The translations under genes were made by a program, and so were the position numbers. This document shows positions 24,308 through 33,604 of a DNA stretch of 64,000 nt, one piece after another (within the stretch, counting starts at the first letter, position 1; each line of letters starts with the position of its first letter). This DNA comes from JABFXX01 sp047600425 (GTDB lineage Bacteria > Myxococcota_A > Polyangia > Haliangiales > Haliangiaceae). The stretch spans positions 2,356,001 through 2,420,000 of the forward strand of contig JASGLC010000003.1 of assembly GCA_047600425.1 (NCBI GenBank), given 5' to 3'. Under the pieces are notes generated by a model. That model was not told where the DNA came from and did not search any database. It was given only the letters and a program-made list of their open reading frames with translations.

Positions 24308-25561
24308 GTGGCGCAATCCGCGGTTCGCACGGCATTCGCCGGCCTTATCGGCAACGTGCTCGAGTGGTTCGACTTTGCCGTCTACGGCTATTTGAACACC
24401 CAGATCGGCGCGAAGTTCTTCACGAGCTTCTCGAAGGAATCGCAACAGAACTGGGCGTTCGCGCTGTTCTGGCTCGGCTTCGTCGCGCGGCCGATCGGCA
24501 GCGTCGTGCTCGGCCGGATCGGTGATCACATCGGCCGGCGCGCGTTGTTGACGTTATCGATCGCGTTGATGGGCGGCAGCACGCTCGCGATCGGCCTCTT
24601 GCCCGGGTACGAGACGATCGGTGTGTTCGCACCGATCCTGCTGTTCACGATGCGCGTGATCCAAGGGTTCTCTCTCGGCGGCGAGTTCACCGGATCGATG
24701 GTGTACACGACCGAGCTGTCGTCGCCGCTCATGCGCGGGTTGGTGTCGAGCTCGACGGCGGCGGGCACGTCGCTCGGCTTCATCTTGGGATCGGGTGCGG
24801 TGTGGGCGGTGCGGAGTGCCGTCGGTGACGCCGCGCTTTCGGATTGGGGCTGGCGCATCCCGTTCCTCGCGAGCGTCGTGTTTTGCATCGCGGGCTATTT
24901 GCTACGTCACGGTATCGTCGAGCCCGAGGAAACCGCCGGCGCCGAAAAGGGCAAGCCGTGGTGGGTGCAGGTCAAACGCGATTGGAAACCGATCGTGCAG
25001 GCGTTCGGCATCGTCGGCATGACGAACGCCGCGTACTACCTGACGTTCACGTTCGCGCCGGAGACGCGCCAACAAGACAAAGCGTACGACCCGAACGAGT
25101 TCCTCAAGTTCAACGTGTTCGTGTTGTTCCTCGTGCTCGCATCGAAGCCGCTCGGTGGATTCCTCAGCGACAAGATCGGCCGCCGCAAGCTGATGATCAC
25201 GATCCAGGTGGTCGCGGCGGCGCTGTTCTATCCGGCGCTCAGTCTGATGATGACGGGCACGCCGACGCACTTCGCGATCGGCCAGCTGATGATGGCCGTG
25301 CCGCTCGGCATGGCGCTCGGCCTCCAAGGCGCGATGCTCGTCGAGATCTTCCCCGTGCGCGCGCGCGTGCTGTCGATGTCGGTCGCGTATTCGGCGACGC
25401 TCGCACTCGCCGGTGGCATCGCACCGTTGCTCGGCAAGAACATGATCACGTGGTTCGGCAGTCCGGTCGCGCCGGCGTACTTCGTGTTCGCGCACGCGAT
25501 CGTTGGCTTCATCCTCATGCTCGGAATGAAGGAGACGAATGCCAACTCGCTTTCCGAGTGA
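24308..25561 (+). CDS. MFS transporter of the metabolite:H+ symporter (ProP-like) type
   Basis: Seen: about 417 residues with 12 predicted membrane helices. The N-terminal motif GNVLEWFDFAVYGYLN is typical of the MHS family (ProP, ShiA, KgtP). The loop 2-3 motif is GRIGDHIGRRALL, and the loop 8-9 repeat is LSDKIGRRKLM. GFSLGGEFTGSMVYTTEL is the MHS helix 5 signature. The solute is unknown; a zwitterion or organic acid is likely. GTG 24308 follows the previous stop by 19 bp, and a longer frame would overlap that gene. The 3' end overlaps the fructosamine kinase gene by 23 bp. Confidence 0.9.
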   Translation: MAQSAVRTAFAGLIGNVLEWFDFAVYGYLNTQIGAKFFTSFSKESQQNWAFALFWLGFVARPIGSVVLGRIGDHIGRRALLTLSIALMGGSTLAIGLLPGYETIGVFAPILLFTMRVIQGFSLGGEFTGSMVYTTELSSPLMRGLVSSSTAAGTSLGFILGSGAVWAVRSAVGDAALSDWGWRIPFLASVVFCIAGYLLRHGIVEPEETAGAEKGKPWWVQVKRDWKPIVQAFGIVGMTNAAYYLTFTFAPETRQQDKAYDPNEFLKFNVFVLFLVLASKPLGGFLSDKIGRRKLMITIQVVAAALFYPALSLMMTGTPTHFAIGQLMMAVPLGMALGLQGAMLVEIFPVRARVLSMSVAYSATLALAGGIAPLLGKNMITWFGSPVAPAYFVFAHAIVGFILMLGMKETNANSLSE

Positions 25562-26312
25562 GCTCGGCAAGGTCGAGATCATCCGCTCCGTCGGCGGCGG
25601 CGATATCAACGAAGCGTACGAGTGCCGGCTGTCCGACGGCACGCATGCGTTCGTGAAGCTCCAGTCGAGAACGCTGCCGGGCTTGTTCGCCGCCGAAGCG
25701 CACGGCCTCGCATGGCTGCACACGCGCACGCCTCGTGTGATTTCGCGCGGCGAGCACCACCTCGCACTCGAGTGGCTCGATCTCGAGTCACGTGTGGATC
25801 CGGACAAGCTCGGTCGCCTACTCGCGGAGATGCATCGCGACGCACCACCCGTGTTCGGGCTCGATCGCGCGAACTACATCGCGACGATTCTCCAACCCGC
25901 GGCGACCGCGTCGACGTGGCCCGAGTTTTACGTCGAGCATCGCCTGCGCCCGCTGATCGGCGATGGCGTGCGCGCACTGCTCGATCGTCCACACCGATTC
26001 GGCCCACCCGAGCCGCCGGCTCGCCTCCACGGCGATCTGTGGACCGGCAACGTCGCATCCGTAGCCGGCGAGCCCGTGGTCTACGATCCCGCGGTCTACG
26101 GCGGCCACCGCGAGATCGATCTCGCGATGTACGACCTATTCGGCGATGTCACGCGCGTCGCCGCCGCCTATCACGAGGCCTATCCACTCGCCGACGGTTG
26201 GCGCGATCGCATCGCGCTCTACCAACTGTATCCGCTCGCCGTTCACGCGAAGTTATTCGGCGGCGGCTACACGAGCCGCGTGCGCGAGACGCTCGCTACT
26301 TTGCTTGCGTGA
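25539..26312 (+). CDS. Fructosamine kinase family protein
   Basis: Seen: 257 residues. SVGGGDINEAYECRLSDG and AFVKLQ form the nucleotide site, LARLLAEMH-like LGRLLAEMHRD follows, and RLHGDLWTGNV contains the catalytic Asp, then VYDPAVYGGHREIDLAMYDL with the second Asp. These match the FN3K-related bacterial family, which phosphorylates ketosamine adducts on glycated amines or proteins. The gene overlaps the MFS gene by 23 bp. Inference: the transporter may import the substrate. It ends convergent with a DUF3060 gene (17-bp overlap). Confidence 0.9.
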   Translation: MPTRFPSELGKVEIIRSVGGGDINEAYECRLSDGTHAFVKLQSRTLPGLFAAEAHGLAWLHTRTPRVISRGEHHLALEWLDLESRVDPDKLGRLLAEMHRDAPPVFGLDRANYIATILQPAATASTWPEFYVEHRLRPLIGDGVRALLDRPHRFGPPEPPARLHGDLWTGNVASVAGEPVVYDPAVYGGHREIDLAMYDLFGDVTRVAAAYHEAYPLADGWRDRIALYQLYPLAVHAKLFGGGYTSRVRETLATLLA

Positions 26313-26667
26313 ACGAGTTGCTCTGACCGAGCGAGCTGGTCGCCGGCTTCCCACCCGCGCCGCCGCTCTTCTTCCACGTCACCTTGTTGTTCGAACCGGT
26401 GACGTTCGCCGTGTCCACGCTGTCCGCCGCGACGGAGTTCGACGATCCGTTGATCGTCAACGTCCCGACGCTCTCGATCGTCAGCGTGTTGTGACCGCCG
26501 GTGACCGTGATTTCTTTGCACGCACCCTTCAGCGCGTACTTGCCGTTGCCGCCGGTGATCTGGACGACCGGATCGGTTCCACAGTCGTGGCTACCGGACT
26601 TGGCGAGCGATTTGTCGGCGGCCGCCACACCGCCGAGCATCATCACGAGCGCGAGGATCTTCGTCAT
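26296..26667 (-). CDS. Secreted DUF3060 protein, short copy
   Basis: Seen: 123 residues with signal peptide KILALVMMLGGVAAA. The mature part has DUF3060 strands: VVQITGGNGKYALKG, ITVTGGHNTLTIESV, LTINGSSNSVAADSV, then NVTGSNNKVTWKKS, repeated about every 20 residues with Asn ladders as in a right-handed beta-helix. A Cys pair (HDCGTD, GACKE) is kept. Known: DUF3060 proteins are exported, and function is unknown. The ATG overlaps the stop of the longer copy (ATGA), showing co-translation. Confidence 0.8.
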   Translation of the reverse strand: MTKILALVMMLGGVAAADKSLAKSGSHDCGTDPVVQITGGNGKYALKGACKEITVTGGHNTLTIESVGTLTINGSSNSVAADSVDTANVTGSNNKVTWKKSGGAGGKPATSSLGQSNSFTQAK

Positions 26668-27371
26668 TGCTGCTCCACCTTGGTATTCGTGCCGACCGAC
26701 GAAACCTTGGGCTTCGCCGCCGACAGACCCTTCTTGTACGTCACCGCATTGTCCGAGCCGGCGACGCTGATCCTGTCCGCCGCGCCGATCGACACGACGT
26801 TCTTGCTGCCCGCGATCGAGATCTCTTTCACGTTCTCGACGAGCAGATGATTCGATCCGCCGGCGACCGTGATCTTGTTGCACGTGCCATGGAACTGATA
26901 CGAGCCATCGCCCGACGTGATCTTGTACTCGGGCGTGTTCGTGCAATCGACCGCCGTCGCCGAGAGCGCCGCGACCTTCGGTGCGGCCGCCGCACCCGCG
27001 TTCGCACTCGCGCCGCCTGCGTTGATCTTGTTGTTCGTGCCGGGGTTCGAAACTTTCGGAGACCCGTTCGCGATCGTGATCGTGTTCTCGTTACCGTTCG
27101 CCGAAACCGCATCGGCGTTCGTGACCGTGATCTTGTTCTGATTGCCGTTGGCCGAGACATTCGTCGCGTTGTCGATCTTCACGACGTTCTGATTGCCGTT
27201 GACGGAGACCGCTTTGCACGCGCCCTTCAGCGTGAACGTGCCCTCATTCGTCTGGATCGAGACGACCGGGTCTTTCCCGCAATCCCATTCACCACCCTTG
27301 CCGTCATTGAACGACTTTCCCGCAAACGCGACCGTTGGAATCAGCATCAGTAGGCTCGAAAGTGTCTTCAC
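26664..27371 (-). CDS. Secreted DUF3060 protein, long copy with two modules
   Basis: Seen: about 235 residues. Signal VKTLSSLLMLIPTVAFAGKS is followed by two DUF3060 modules (DPVVSIQTNEGTFTLKG... and EYKITSGDGSYQFHG...), each with a Cys pair and ladder repeats such as VSVNGNQNVVKID, VSANGNQNKITVT and VSANGNENTITIA. The start is GTG 27369-27371, chosen because GGGGAGGA stands 7 bases before it. The upstream ATG would add nine residues ahead of the signal. It is co-translated with the short copy and probably arose from the same module by duplication. Confidence 0.8.
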   Translation of the reverse strand: MKTLSSLLMLIPTVAFAGKSFNDGKGGEWDCGKDPVVSIQTNEGTFTLKGACKAVSVNGNQNVVKIDNATNVSANGNQNKITVTNADAVSANGNENTITIANGSPKVSNPGTNNKINAGGASANAGAAAAPKVAALSATAVDCTNTPEYKITSGDGSYQFHGTCNKITVAGGSNHLLVENVKEISIAGSKNVVSIGAADRISVAGSDNAVTYKKGLSAAKPKVSSVGTNTKVEQQ

Positions 27372-27442
27372 GTTGTCGTCCTCCCCAGTTCGACGCATGT
27401 TGACACCGTTTGTTCATCTCGCAGTGCGTCAAGAGGGTATAA

Positions 27443-28969
27443 GTGCGCATGGCTGATGCCGTAACTGCCGCTCGAACCCTCGCCGAACAGGCGGTCGCCA
27501 GTGCTCGCGCGCTCACGGAGAACGGTCAGCTGATCGACGATCATCAAGTGGTCGTCGAACGCGTCGCGTACGCCGCCACCGAAGCGCGCGTGATCGCCGA
27601 GCTGGGGGCAACACCGCTTCCCGATCACGCGCGGATCGCGAGTGCCGAGCTCGCGCAATCGATCGTCACGCGGCTCGCACCGGTCGCGGGGATCCTGAAG
27701 CTGTCGCCCGCGCTCGCGATCGATCCGGCGCTCGCACCCGAACATGTCGAGAAGCTCGGCGAGCACGCGATCACGAACGCCGGCCGGCTCGCTTGGCCGC
27801 TCGACGAAACCCTCGACGAAGTTCGCGCGAACGTCCGCGCGTTTGCCGAGCGCGAGATCATGCCGCACGCCGAGCGGATCCACAGTCACGACGAGCTCGT
27901 GCCCGAACGTTTCATCACCGAGATGGGCAAGCTCGGCTACTTCGGCCTGTCGATTCCCGATCGGTTCGGCGGCTACGAGCTCGGCAACATTGCGATGATC
28001 CTGACGACCGAAGAGCTGTCGCGCGCATCGCTCGCCGCTGCCGGCTCGTTGATCACGCGCCCCGAGATCCTCGCGAAGGCGCTGCTCGCCGGCGGTTCCG
28101 ACGCACAGAAGCAGCACTGGCTCCCGAAGCTCGCATCCGGTGAGATCATGGCCGCGATCAGCGTGACCGAGCCCGATACCGGATCGGACGTCGCATCGCT
28201 CACGTGCCGCGCCGAAAAGGTCGACGGCGGTTACACGATCACCGGCGCGAAGGCGTGGTGCACGTTCGCCGGCCGCGCCGACGTGATCGCGCTCCTCGCT
28301 CGCACCGGCGATGCAGGCGCGCGTGGCCTCACGCTATTTATCGTCGACAAACCGCGGTTCGACGGCCACGCGTTCGACGCGAAGCAACCGACCGGCGGCA
28401 CGCTCACCGGCAAGGCCGATCGCACGCCGGGCTATCGCGGCATGCACTCGTTCACGCTCGCGTTCGACAACTGGTTCGTGCCGGACGCGCAAGTCGTCGG
28501 CGAGCCGGGCAAGGGCTTCGCGTTGCAGATGGCCGGCTTTGCCGCGGGCCGCCTTCAAACCGGTGGCCGTGCGTGCGGGCTCGCGGGCGCCGCGCTCGAG
28601 ACGACCGCGCGCTACGTCGCCGAGCGCAAGCAATTCGGCAAGCCGATCGGCGACTACGGCCTGACCCGCTATCACCTCGGCCGGATGGCGAGCCGCCTCG
28701 TCGCCGCACGCGCGATCACGTACGCGGCCGCCCGCGCGATGGACACCGACGAGCGCGCCGCGGCACCGCTCGCCGCGATGGCGAAGTTGTTCTCGTGCGA
28801 CGTCGCCGTCGAGGTCACCCAGCTCGGCCAATTGCTGCACGGCGGCTGGGGCTATGCCGAGGAATATCCGATCAGCCGCTACGTCGCGGACGCACAGGTG
28901 CTACCGATCTTCGAGGGCGTGAAGCCGATCCTGACGTTGAAGGTGGTCGGTCGCTCCCTGTTGCAATGA
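27443..28969 (+). CDS. Acyl-CoA dehydrogenase resembling (2S)-methylsuccinyl-CoA dehydrogenase
   Basis: Seen: about 508 residues. An N-terminal helical extension of about 115 residues (ARALTENGQLIDDHQVVVER, then VAYAATEARVIAEL) precedes a full acyl-CoA dehydrogenase: LGYFGLSIPDRFGGY, AISVTEPDTGSDVASL, ITGAKAWCTFAGRAD, RLQTGGRACGLAGAAL, HGGWGYAEEYPISR and VLPIFEGVKPIL with the catalytic Glu region. Known: this extension and its sequence flavour are typical of methylsuccinyl-CoA dehydrogenase of the ethylmalonyl-CoA pathway. No other pathway gene lies in the window, so the substrate is unproven. The start is GTG 27443 or ATG 27449, behind AGAGGG. Confidence 0.85.
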   Translation: MRMADAVTAARTLAEQAVASARALTENGQLIDDHQVVVERVAYAATEARVIAELGATPLPDHARIASAELAQSIVTRLAPVAGILKLSPALAIDPALAPEHVEKLGEHAITNAGRLAWPLDETLDEVRANVRAFAEREIMPHAERIHSHDELVPERFITEMGKLGYFGLSIPDRFGGYELGNIAMILTTEELSRASLAAAGSLITRPEILAKALLAGGSDAQKQHWLPKLASGEIMAAISVTEPDTGSDVASLTCRAEKVDGGYTITGAKAWCTFAGRADVIALLARTGDAGARGLTLFIVDKPRFDGHAFDAKQPTGGTLTGKADRTPGYRGMHSFTLAFDNWFVPDAQVVGEPGKGFALQMAGFAAGRLQTGGRACGLAGAALETTARYVAERKQFGKPIGDYGLTRYHLGRMASRLVAARAITYAAARAMDTDERAAAPLAAMAKLFSCDVAVEVTQLGQLLHGGWGYAEEYPISRYVADAQVLPIFEGVKPILTLKVVGRSLLQ

Positions 28970-29517
28970 CCTGTCCCCGCTGCCTGTTCCTGCACTGTCT
29001 GTGCGCCGACGTCCCGGCGATCGCGAACACCACGCGCGTCGTGATCGTCCGCCATCACCTCGAGACGCATCGCGCGTCGAACACCGCGCGGCTCGCGAAC
29101 ATGGCGTTGGGAAATTCAGCGATCGTCGAGCACGGCGGGATGGGTGGCACGGCGGCGCTCCCTGATCTTTCGGGAGCCTGGCTGCTGTATCCGCTCGGCG
29201 AGCCCACGACCGAGCCGCCGGCGCAGCCCCCATCCCAGCTGGTCGTGCTCGATGCGAGTTGGTCGCAAGCGCGCCGGATGTATCGCAAGCTCCCGGCGAT
29301 TCGGAGCCTGCCGGTCCTCCGGCTCCCGGCGATCGCGGGGCGTGAGGACGTGGTCCGGATGCGGGAATCGCCTGGCGAGGGCCAAGTCTCGACGATCGAG
29401 GCGATCGCGGCCGCGCTGCGCCTGCTCGAAGGCGATGCCGTCGCGCAACCTCTCGAAGCACTGTTCGACCTGGCGGTACAGCGAATGCGCGCGACCGGGC
29501 GTCTAAACAAACCGTAA
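28966..29517 (+). CDS. DTW-domain protein (tRNA-uridine aminocarboxypropyltransferase family)
   Basis: Seen: 183 residues. The N-terminal CPRCLFLHCLC has the zinc-type cysteines of DTW proteins. RVVIVRHHLETHRASNTARL is the family block. VVLDASWSQARRM is the DTW position, reading DAS-W in place of D-T-W. Known: the TapT/TuaA group adds the 3-amino-3-carboxypropyl group from SAM to uridine in tRNA. The ATG overlaps the dehydrogenase stop (ATGA), though the roles look unrelated. A long frame upstream in the same register is a shadow. Confidence 0.88.
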   Translation: MTCPRCLFLHCLCADVPAIANTTRVVIVRHHLETHRASNTARLANMALGNSAIVEHGGMGGTAALPDLSGAWLLYPLGEPTTEPPAQPPSQLVVLDASWSQARRMYRKLPAIRSLPVLRLPAIAGREDVVRMRESPGEGQVSTIEAIAAALRLLEGDAVAQPLEALFDLAVQRMRATGRLNKP

Positions 29518-29567
29518 CGGTCGCCACCCGTTGCCACGGTGCGTCGAGGATCGGATACTCGTCGGGC

Positions 29568-31214
29568 GTGGCAGCTTCGGTGCAGCGGTCCGGAATCGGG
29601 ATTTCGGCCAAGCTCATCTTCACGACGTCCGTCGTCGTCGCGCTCGCCGTGGCCGCGGCCACGTGGTTTTCGCAGCGCTCGATCCAAGAGCTGACGACCG
29701 AGCAATTGCGCGATCGCCGCGCGTCCGGCGAGACCGCGATCGCACGGCAGGCCGGGCTCGTCGTCGAATCGATCGCGAATGCGTCCGCGCACGCGATCGC
29801 GAACAACCAGTACAGCGATCTGCCGCCCGTCCTCGAAGCCGCGATGAAAGAGGACAAGGCCGGCGTCGACCAGCTGCAGTGGATCAGCCTCGCCGATGCC
29901 ACCGGCCAGGTCATCGCGGCCACGCCGACCGCACCGACAGGCGCGAAGCTCGCGGACCTCGAGAAGTTGCTGCCGGCGAGCGATTCGGTCGCGAGCGCGC
30001 GGATCGGCACCGGCTCGGAGTGGATCTACGGCGCGCCGATCAAGCTCGGCACGAACGGCATCGGCAAGATTCGGATCGGCGTCACCAGCGCCGCGCTCGA
30101 GACCGAGCTCGCGAAATCGCTCTCCGAAGCCGATGCCGCCGCACAGGCCTCGCGCCAGAAGCTGCTGTTGATCGCGCTCGTCGTGCTCGGCATCGGGATC
30201 GTCGCCGCCGGCTTGCAATCCGTGTCGATCGCGCGACCGATCCGCGTGCTGACCTCGCAGGCGAACCGGATCGCGACCGGCGATTTCGGCATGCGCGTCC
30301 CCGATCAGCGCGGCGACGAGCTGGGCGTGCTGGCGCGAACGTTCAACTTCATGAGCGATGCGATGGTCCAGCTGATCGAACAGAACGCGAACAAGGCGTC
30401 GCTCGAAAAAGAGATGGAGCTCGCACGCCAGGTCCAACAGGCGATGTTGCCGGCGAGCCAGCTCGATCAGCACGGCTACTTCAAGGTGATCGGCGTGTGC
30501 ATGCCGGCCTCGCAATGCGGCGGCGATTGGTGGATGTATCGCAAGCTGCCGAACGGCCGGATGCTGTTCGTGCTCGGCGATGCGACGGGCCACGGCATTC
30601 ACTCCGCGATGATCGCAGCCACCGCGCGTGGTGCGGTCGAGGCGCTCGCCGCCGTCGACGAGAAGCTGCTCACGCCGGAGCAAGTGCTCCGCGCGATCGA
30701 TCAAGCGATCGCGATGGTCGGCGATCACAACGTGCTGATGACCGCGTTCGCGGCCGTGTTCGATTCGCAACAGGGCGTGCTGCACTACGCGAACGCCGGG
30801 CAGAACTTTCCGTACGTGATCAAGCTCGGCCAGCAGAAGGTGCTCGAAGAAGCGAGCATCATCGCCGCGAGTGGCAATCCGCTCGGCGATCGCAACATCG
30901 CCGTCGAGATCCGGCGCGGCTCGTTGCAGCTGCGACCGGGCGACTTGTTCGTGTGCTTCACGGACGGTGTCGTCGAGCGTGCGAATCGCGCGGGCAAGCT
31001 GTTCGGCGATCGCCGGCTGCGCAGCGCGCTGACCGGCCAACCGATGTACGACAACAACTCGCTGATCGCGCTTCGCGATCGCGTGCTGTCCGCGCTCGAG
31101 CGCCATGCGGAGGGCCAGATGGCCGAGGACGATGTCACGTTCGTGTTGTGCCAGTACGATCCGCCGGTCCAGCGGCAGTCGAGCCATTCGTCGCCGGGCC
31201 GAGGCGCGGCTTGA
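29568..31214 (+). CDS. Membrane sensor SpoIIE-type (PP2C) Ser/Thr phosphatase with HAMP domain
   Basis: Seen: 548 residues from GTG 29568. A membrane helix (about 13-33), an extracytoplasmic domain (35-198), a second helix (199-221), a HAMP domain (222-270, ARPIRVLTSQANRIATGDFG), a coiled linker (EMELARQVQQAMLP) and the SpoIIE catalytic domain (285-540) with GDWWMY, LGDATGHGIHSAM and FTDGVVE supplying metal Asp residues. Known: such proteins dephosphorylate anti-anti-sigma-type partners, and none is encoded nearby. It leads a set of coupled genes: its TGA overlaps the TTG start of the TPR gene. Confidence 0.92.
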   Translation: MAASVQRSGIGISAKLIFTTSVVVALAVAAATWFSQRSIQELTTEQLRDRRASGETAIARQAGLVVESIANASAHAIANNQYSDLPPVLEAAMKEDKAGVDQLQWISLADATGQVIAATPTAPTGAKLADLEKLLPASDSVASARIGTGSEWIYGAPIKLGTNGIGKIRIGVTSAALETELAKSLSEADAAAQASRQKLLLIALVVLGIGIVAAGLQSVSIARPIRVLTSQANRIATGDFGMRVPDQRGDELGVLARTFNFMSDAMVQLIEQNANKASLEKEMELARQVQQAMLPASQLDQHGYFKVIGVCMPASQCGGDWWMYRKLPNGRMLFVLGDATGHGIHSAMIAATARGAVEALAAVDEKLLTPEQVLRAIDQAIAMVGDHNVLMTAFAAVFDSQQGVLHYANAGQNFPYVIKLGQQKVLEEASIIAASGNPLGDRNIAVEIRRGSLQLRPGDLFVCFTDGVVERANRAGKLFGDRRLRSALTGQPMYDNNSLIALRDRVLSALERHAEGQMAEDDVTFVLCQYDPPVQRQSSHSSPGRGAA

Positions 31215-33604
31215 AAAAGCTCTTACTGGTGTTGGTGCTCGCGGCGACGGCGCACGCGCAGCGACCGAATCAAGGTGAAGACGAGAGCGCGGCGTTCGTG
31301 AACGAAGGCCGCACGGCGCTTCGCGACAACCGGCTCGACGATGCCGCCAAGGCGCTCGATCAGGCGATCGCGTTGAACCCGCGCCGCGTCGAGGCGTACG
31401 TGTTGCGCTCGGCGGTGTACGCGGCGAAGAAGCAATACAAGGAAGGCGTCGCGTTGATGAAGCGCGCGCAAGGCCTCGCTCCGCAGGATGTCGAGGTGCT
31501 GACGCAGCTCGGCTCGCAGTACTTGCTCTCGGGCGATGCCGATAACGGCGTGCCGCTGCTCACGCAAGTCGTCCAGAAGGATCCGAACCGCTACGACGCG
31601 CAGCTCCTGCTCGGTCACTACTTTCACGATCACGCGAAGTGGCCGGACGCGATCACTGCACTCGAGGCGTACCTCGCGCATCGTCCCGAGCCGCTCGCGA
31701 AGGAAGATCCTCGCCATCAAGTCGAGCTTGCCGATTCGTATCTGCGTGCGAACCAAGCGCAGAAGGCGGCCGACATGTTCCAGATGGCCGCCGATCATTC
31801 GAAGTCGGCGGGCACGGTGTTGCGCGCGCGGATCGGCGCGGCCTGGGCGATGTCGTCGATCGATTGCAAGAAGGCCACGCCGCTCCTGCGCGAGCTCGAT
31901 CCGATCGCGAACGATCATCCCGAGGTCTGGCTCGTCGAAGGGCAGTGCGCGCTCGCGTTGAACGATCCGAACGGCGCGCTCCAGCTCGGGCGGCGCTATC
32001 TCGAACGCGCACCGAAGCAGAGCGCCGCGGGTCACGCGCTCGTCGGTGAAGCGCTCGCGGCGCGCGGCAATCTCGCGGACGCGAAGAAGGAGCTCGAGAC
32101 CGCGCGCGATCTCGATCCGCAGCGCCGGCGATTCACGGTGAAGCTCGCGCAGGTGCTGCGGCGCGCGAATCGTGCGGCGGATGCGCTCGAGGCGTTGCAA
32201 CGGATCGGGCCGCCGAATCCGGCTGCGACGGATCCCGATTGGTACGTCGAGGAAGGCGAGGCGTGGCTCGCCGAGAACGATGCCGCCGCGGTGATCACGA
32301 AGATCGGTCCGGTGATGCCGGAGCTGTCGCAGAGCGCGGCGATCCACGTCACGTTCGGCGCGGCGCAGCTGCAAATGAAGCAGCCGGAAGCCGCGGTGAA
32401 GACGCTCGAAGATGGTGAAGCACTGCAGGCCACCGCGCGCGGCAAGAAGCTGCTCGTCGAGGCATTGCTCGCGACCGGTGCCGCGAAGCTGTCGCAAAAC
32501 GATGCGGCGAGTGCAGAGCCGTTGCTCGCGCGCGCGAACCAGCTCGACGATCAGAACGTGATGGTGTTGCGCGATCTCGGCATCGCGCGGCTCGCCCTCG
32601 ACAAGCCGGCGGATGCGCTGCCGGTGCTCGATCGCGCGGCGAAGGCGGATCCGTCGCCGATCGTCGCGATGCTCGCGGCACGTGCGCACGCGCTGACGAA
32701 CGACATCACCGGTGCGCGTGCGCTCTATGATCGCGCGCTCGCGGCGGAGAAGGACAACGCGATCGAGATCTCGATCGACTGGGCGGCGTCCGAGGTGGCG
32801 AACGGCGATCCGAACATCGCGGTGACCGCGCTCGAGAAGACGGCGCCGCAAGCGAAGGTCGGTCCGCTCGCGGTGCGCCATCGCCAAGCGCTCGCGACGG
32901 CGCGTCACGCCGCCGGCCTCGCGGCGTTGCGTGCGGGCAACGGCACGAAGGCGCTCGAGTTGTTGCGGGCGGCGGTTTCCGTCGAGCCGAACACGGCCCG
33001 CAAGTGCGATCTCGCGGTCGCTGCGGTCGCATCCGGCGATCTCGTCGCGGCGCAATCCGCGTTGAAGGCGATCAGCGGGCAGACCTGTCCGTTCCCGCCG
33101 CCGGCGGATACCCAAGCCGCGCCGATCCTGATCGCGTTCACCGATGGTCTCAATCCGAAGCGCGCGGCGAAGGCGCTCGACAAGCTGACCTCGCTCGGCG
33201 GCAAGTCGACAGGTGCGGCGGCGGCGTTGCTCGGCACGGCGATTCGCGTCGTCGCGCTGAACGCGGCATCGGACGCGTATCACGATGGCAACGTGTCTGC
33301 GGCGAGGAAGTACCTCGCCACGGCGAAGGCGGCGAACGCGAAGGTCGGTGCGGATGAAGTCGCGCACAACCTCGCGGTGCTCGATCTCGCGGATGGTCAT
33401 GTCGATGCGGCGATCGGCGAGCTCGACAAGCTCGTCGGGCGCGTGCCGGAAGCGCTCGTCAATCTCGGCATCGCGTACGAACGAAAAGGCGATCATCCGA
33501 AAGCGCTCGATGCATGGCGCCGCGCTCGCAAGGCCGGTGTGCGGTTCCCGCCGCTTCCGGAATGGATCGATGCGAAAGAGCGGATCTATGGAGGTGCGCA
33601 GTGA
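31211..33604 (+). CDS. Secreted or periplasmic TPR-repeat protein
   Basis: Seen: about 797 residues from TTG 31211 (TTGA overlap with the phosphatase stop). LLLVLVLAATAHA is a signal peptide. The rest is almost entirely tetratricopeptide repeats, for example AAKALDQAIALNPRRVEAYV, VLTQLGSQYLLSGDADNGVP, and the last unit ALVNLGIAYERKGDHPKALD. The upstream frame is also open for 560 codons but is Arg/Asp-rich antisense-like and overlaps the phosphatase, so it is rejected. Known: TPR solenoids scaffold protein complexes. It overlaps the next gene by 4 bp. Confidence 0.85.
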   Translation: MKKLLLVLVLAATAHAQRPNQGEDESAAFVNEGRTALRDNRLDDAAKALDQAIALNPRRVEAYVLRSAVYAAKKQYKEGVALMKRAQGLAPQDVEVLTQLGSQYLLSGDADNGVPLLTQVVQKDPNRYDAQLLLGHYFHDHAKWPDAITALEAYLAHRPEPLAKEDPRHQVELADSYLRANQAQKAADMFQMAADHSKSAGTVLRARIGAAWAMSSIDCKKATPLLRELDPIANDHPEVWLVEGQCALALNDPNGALQLGRRYLERAPKQSAAGHALVGEALAARGNLADAKKELETARDLDPQRRRFTVKLAQVLRRANRAADALEALQRIGPPNPAATDPDWYVEEGEAWLAENDAAAVITKIGPVMPELSQSAAIHVTFGAAQLQMKQPEAAVKTLEDGEALQATARGKKLLVEALLATGAAKLSQNDAASAEPLLARANQLDDQNVMVLRDLGIARLALDKPADALPVLDRAAKADPSPIVAMLAARAHALTNDITGARALYDRALAAEKDNAIEISIDWAASEVANGDPNIAVTALEKTAPQAKVGPLAVRHRQALATARHAAGLAALRAGNGTKALELLRAAVSVEPNTARKCDLAVAAVASGDLVAAQSALKAISGQTCPFPPPADTQAAPILIAFTDGLNPKRAAKALDKLTSLGGKSTGAAAALLGTAIRVVALNAASDAYHDGNVSAARKYLATAKAANAKVGADEVAHNLAVLDLADGHVDAAIGELDKLVGRVPEALVNLGIAYERKGDHPKALDAWRRARKAGVRFPPLPEWIDAKERIYGGAQ

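Noticed and set aside
29531..31210. An open plus-strand frame of 560 codons in front of the TPR gene, in the same register
   Set aside because: It overlaps the SpoIIE phosphatase gene, is Arg/Asp-rich with no recognisable domain, and the TPR protein has its own signal peptide from TTG 31211.
30026..33496. Long Arg-rich minus-strand frames opposite the phosphatase and TPR genes
   Set aside because: Typical antisense shadows; no start signal, no domain, and both sense genes are well supported.
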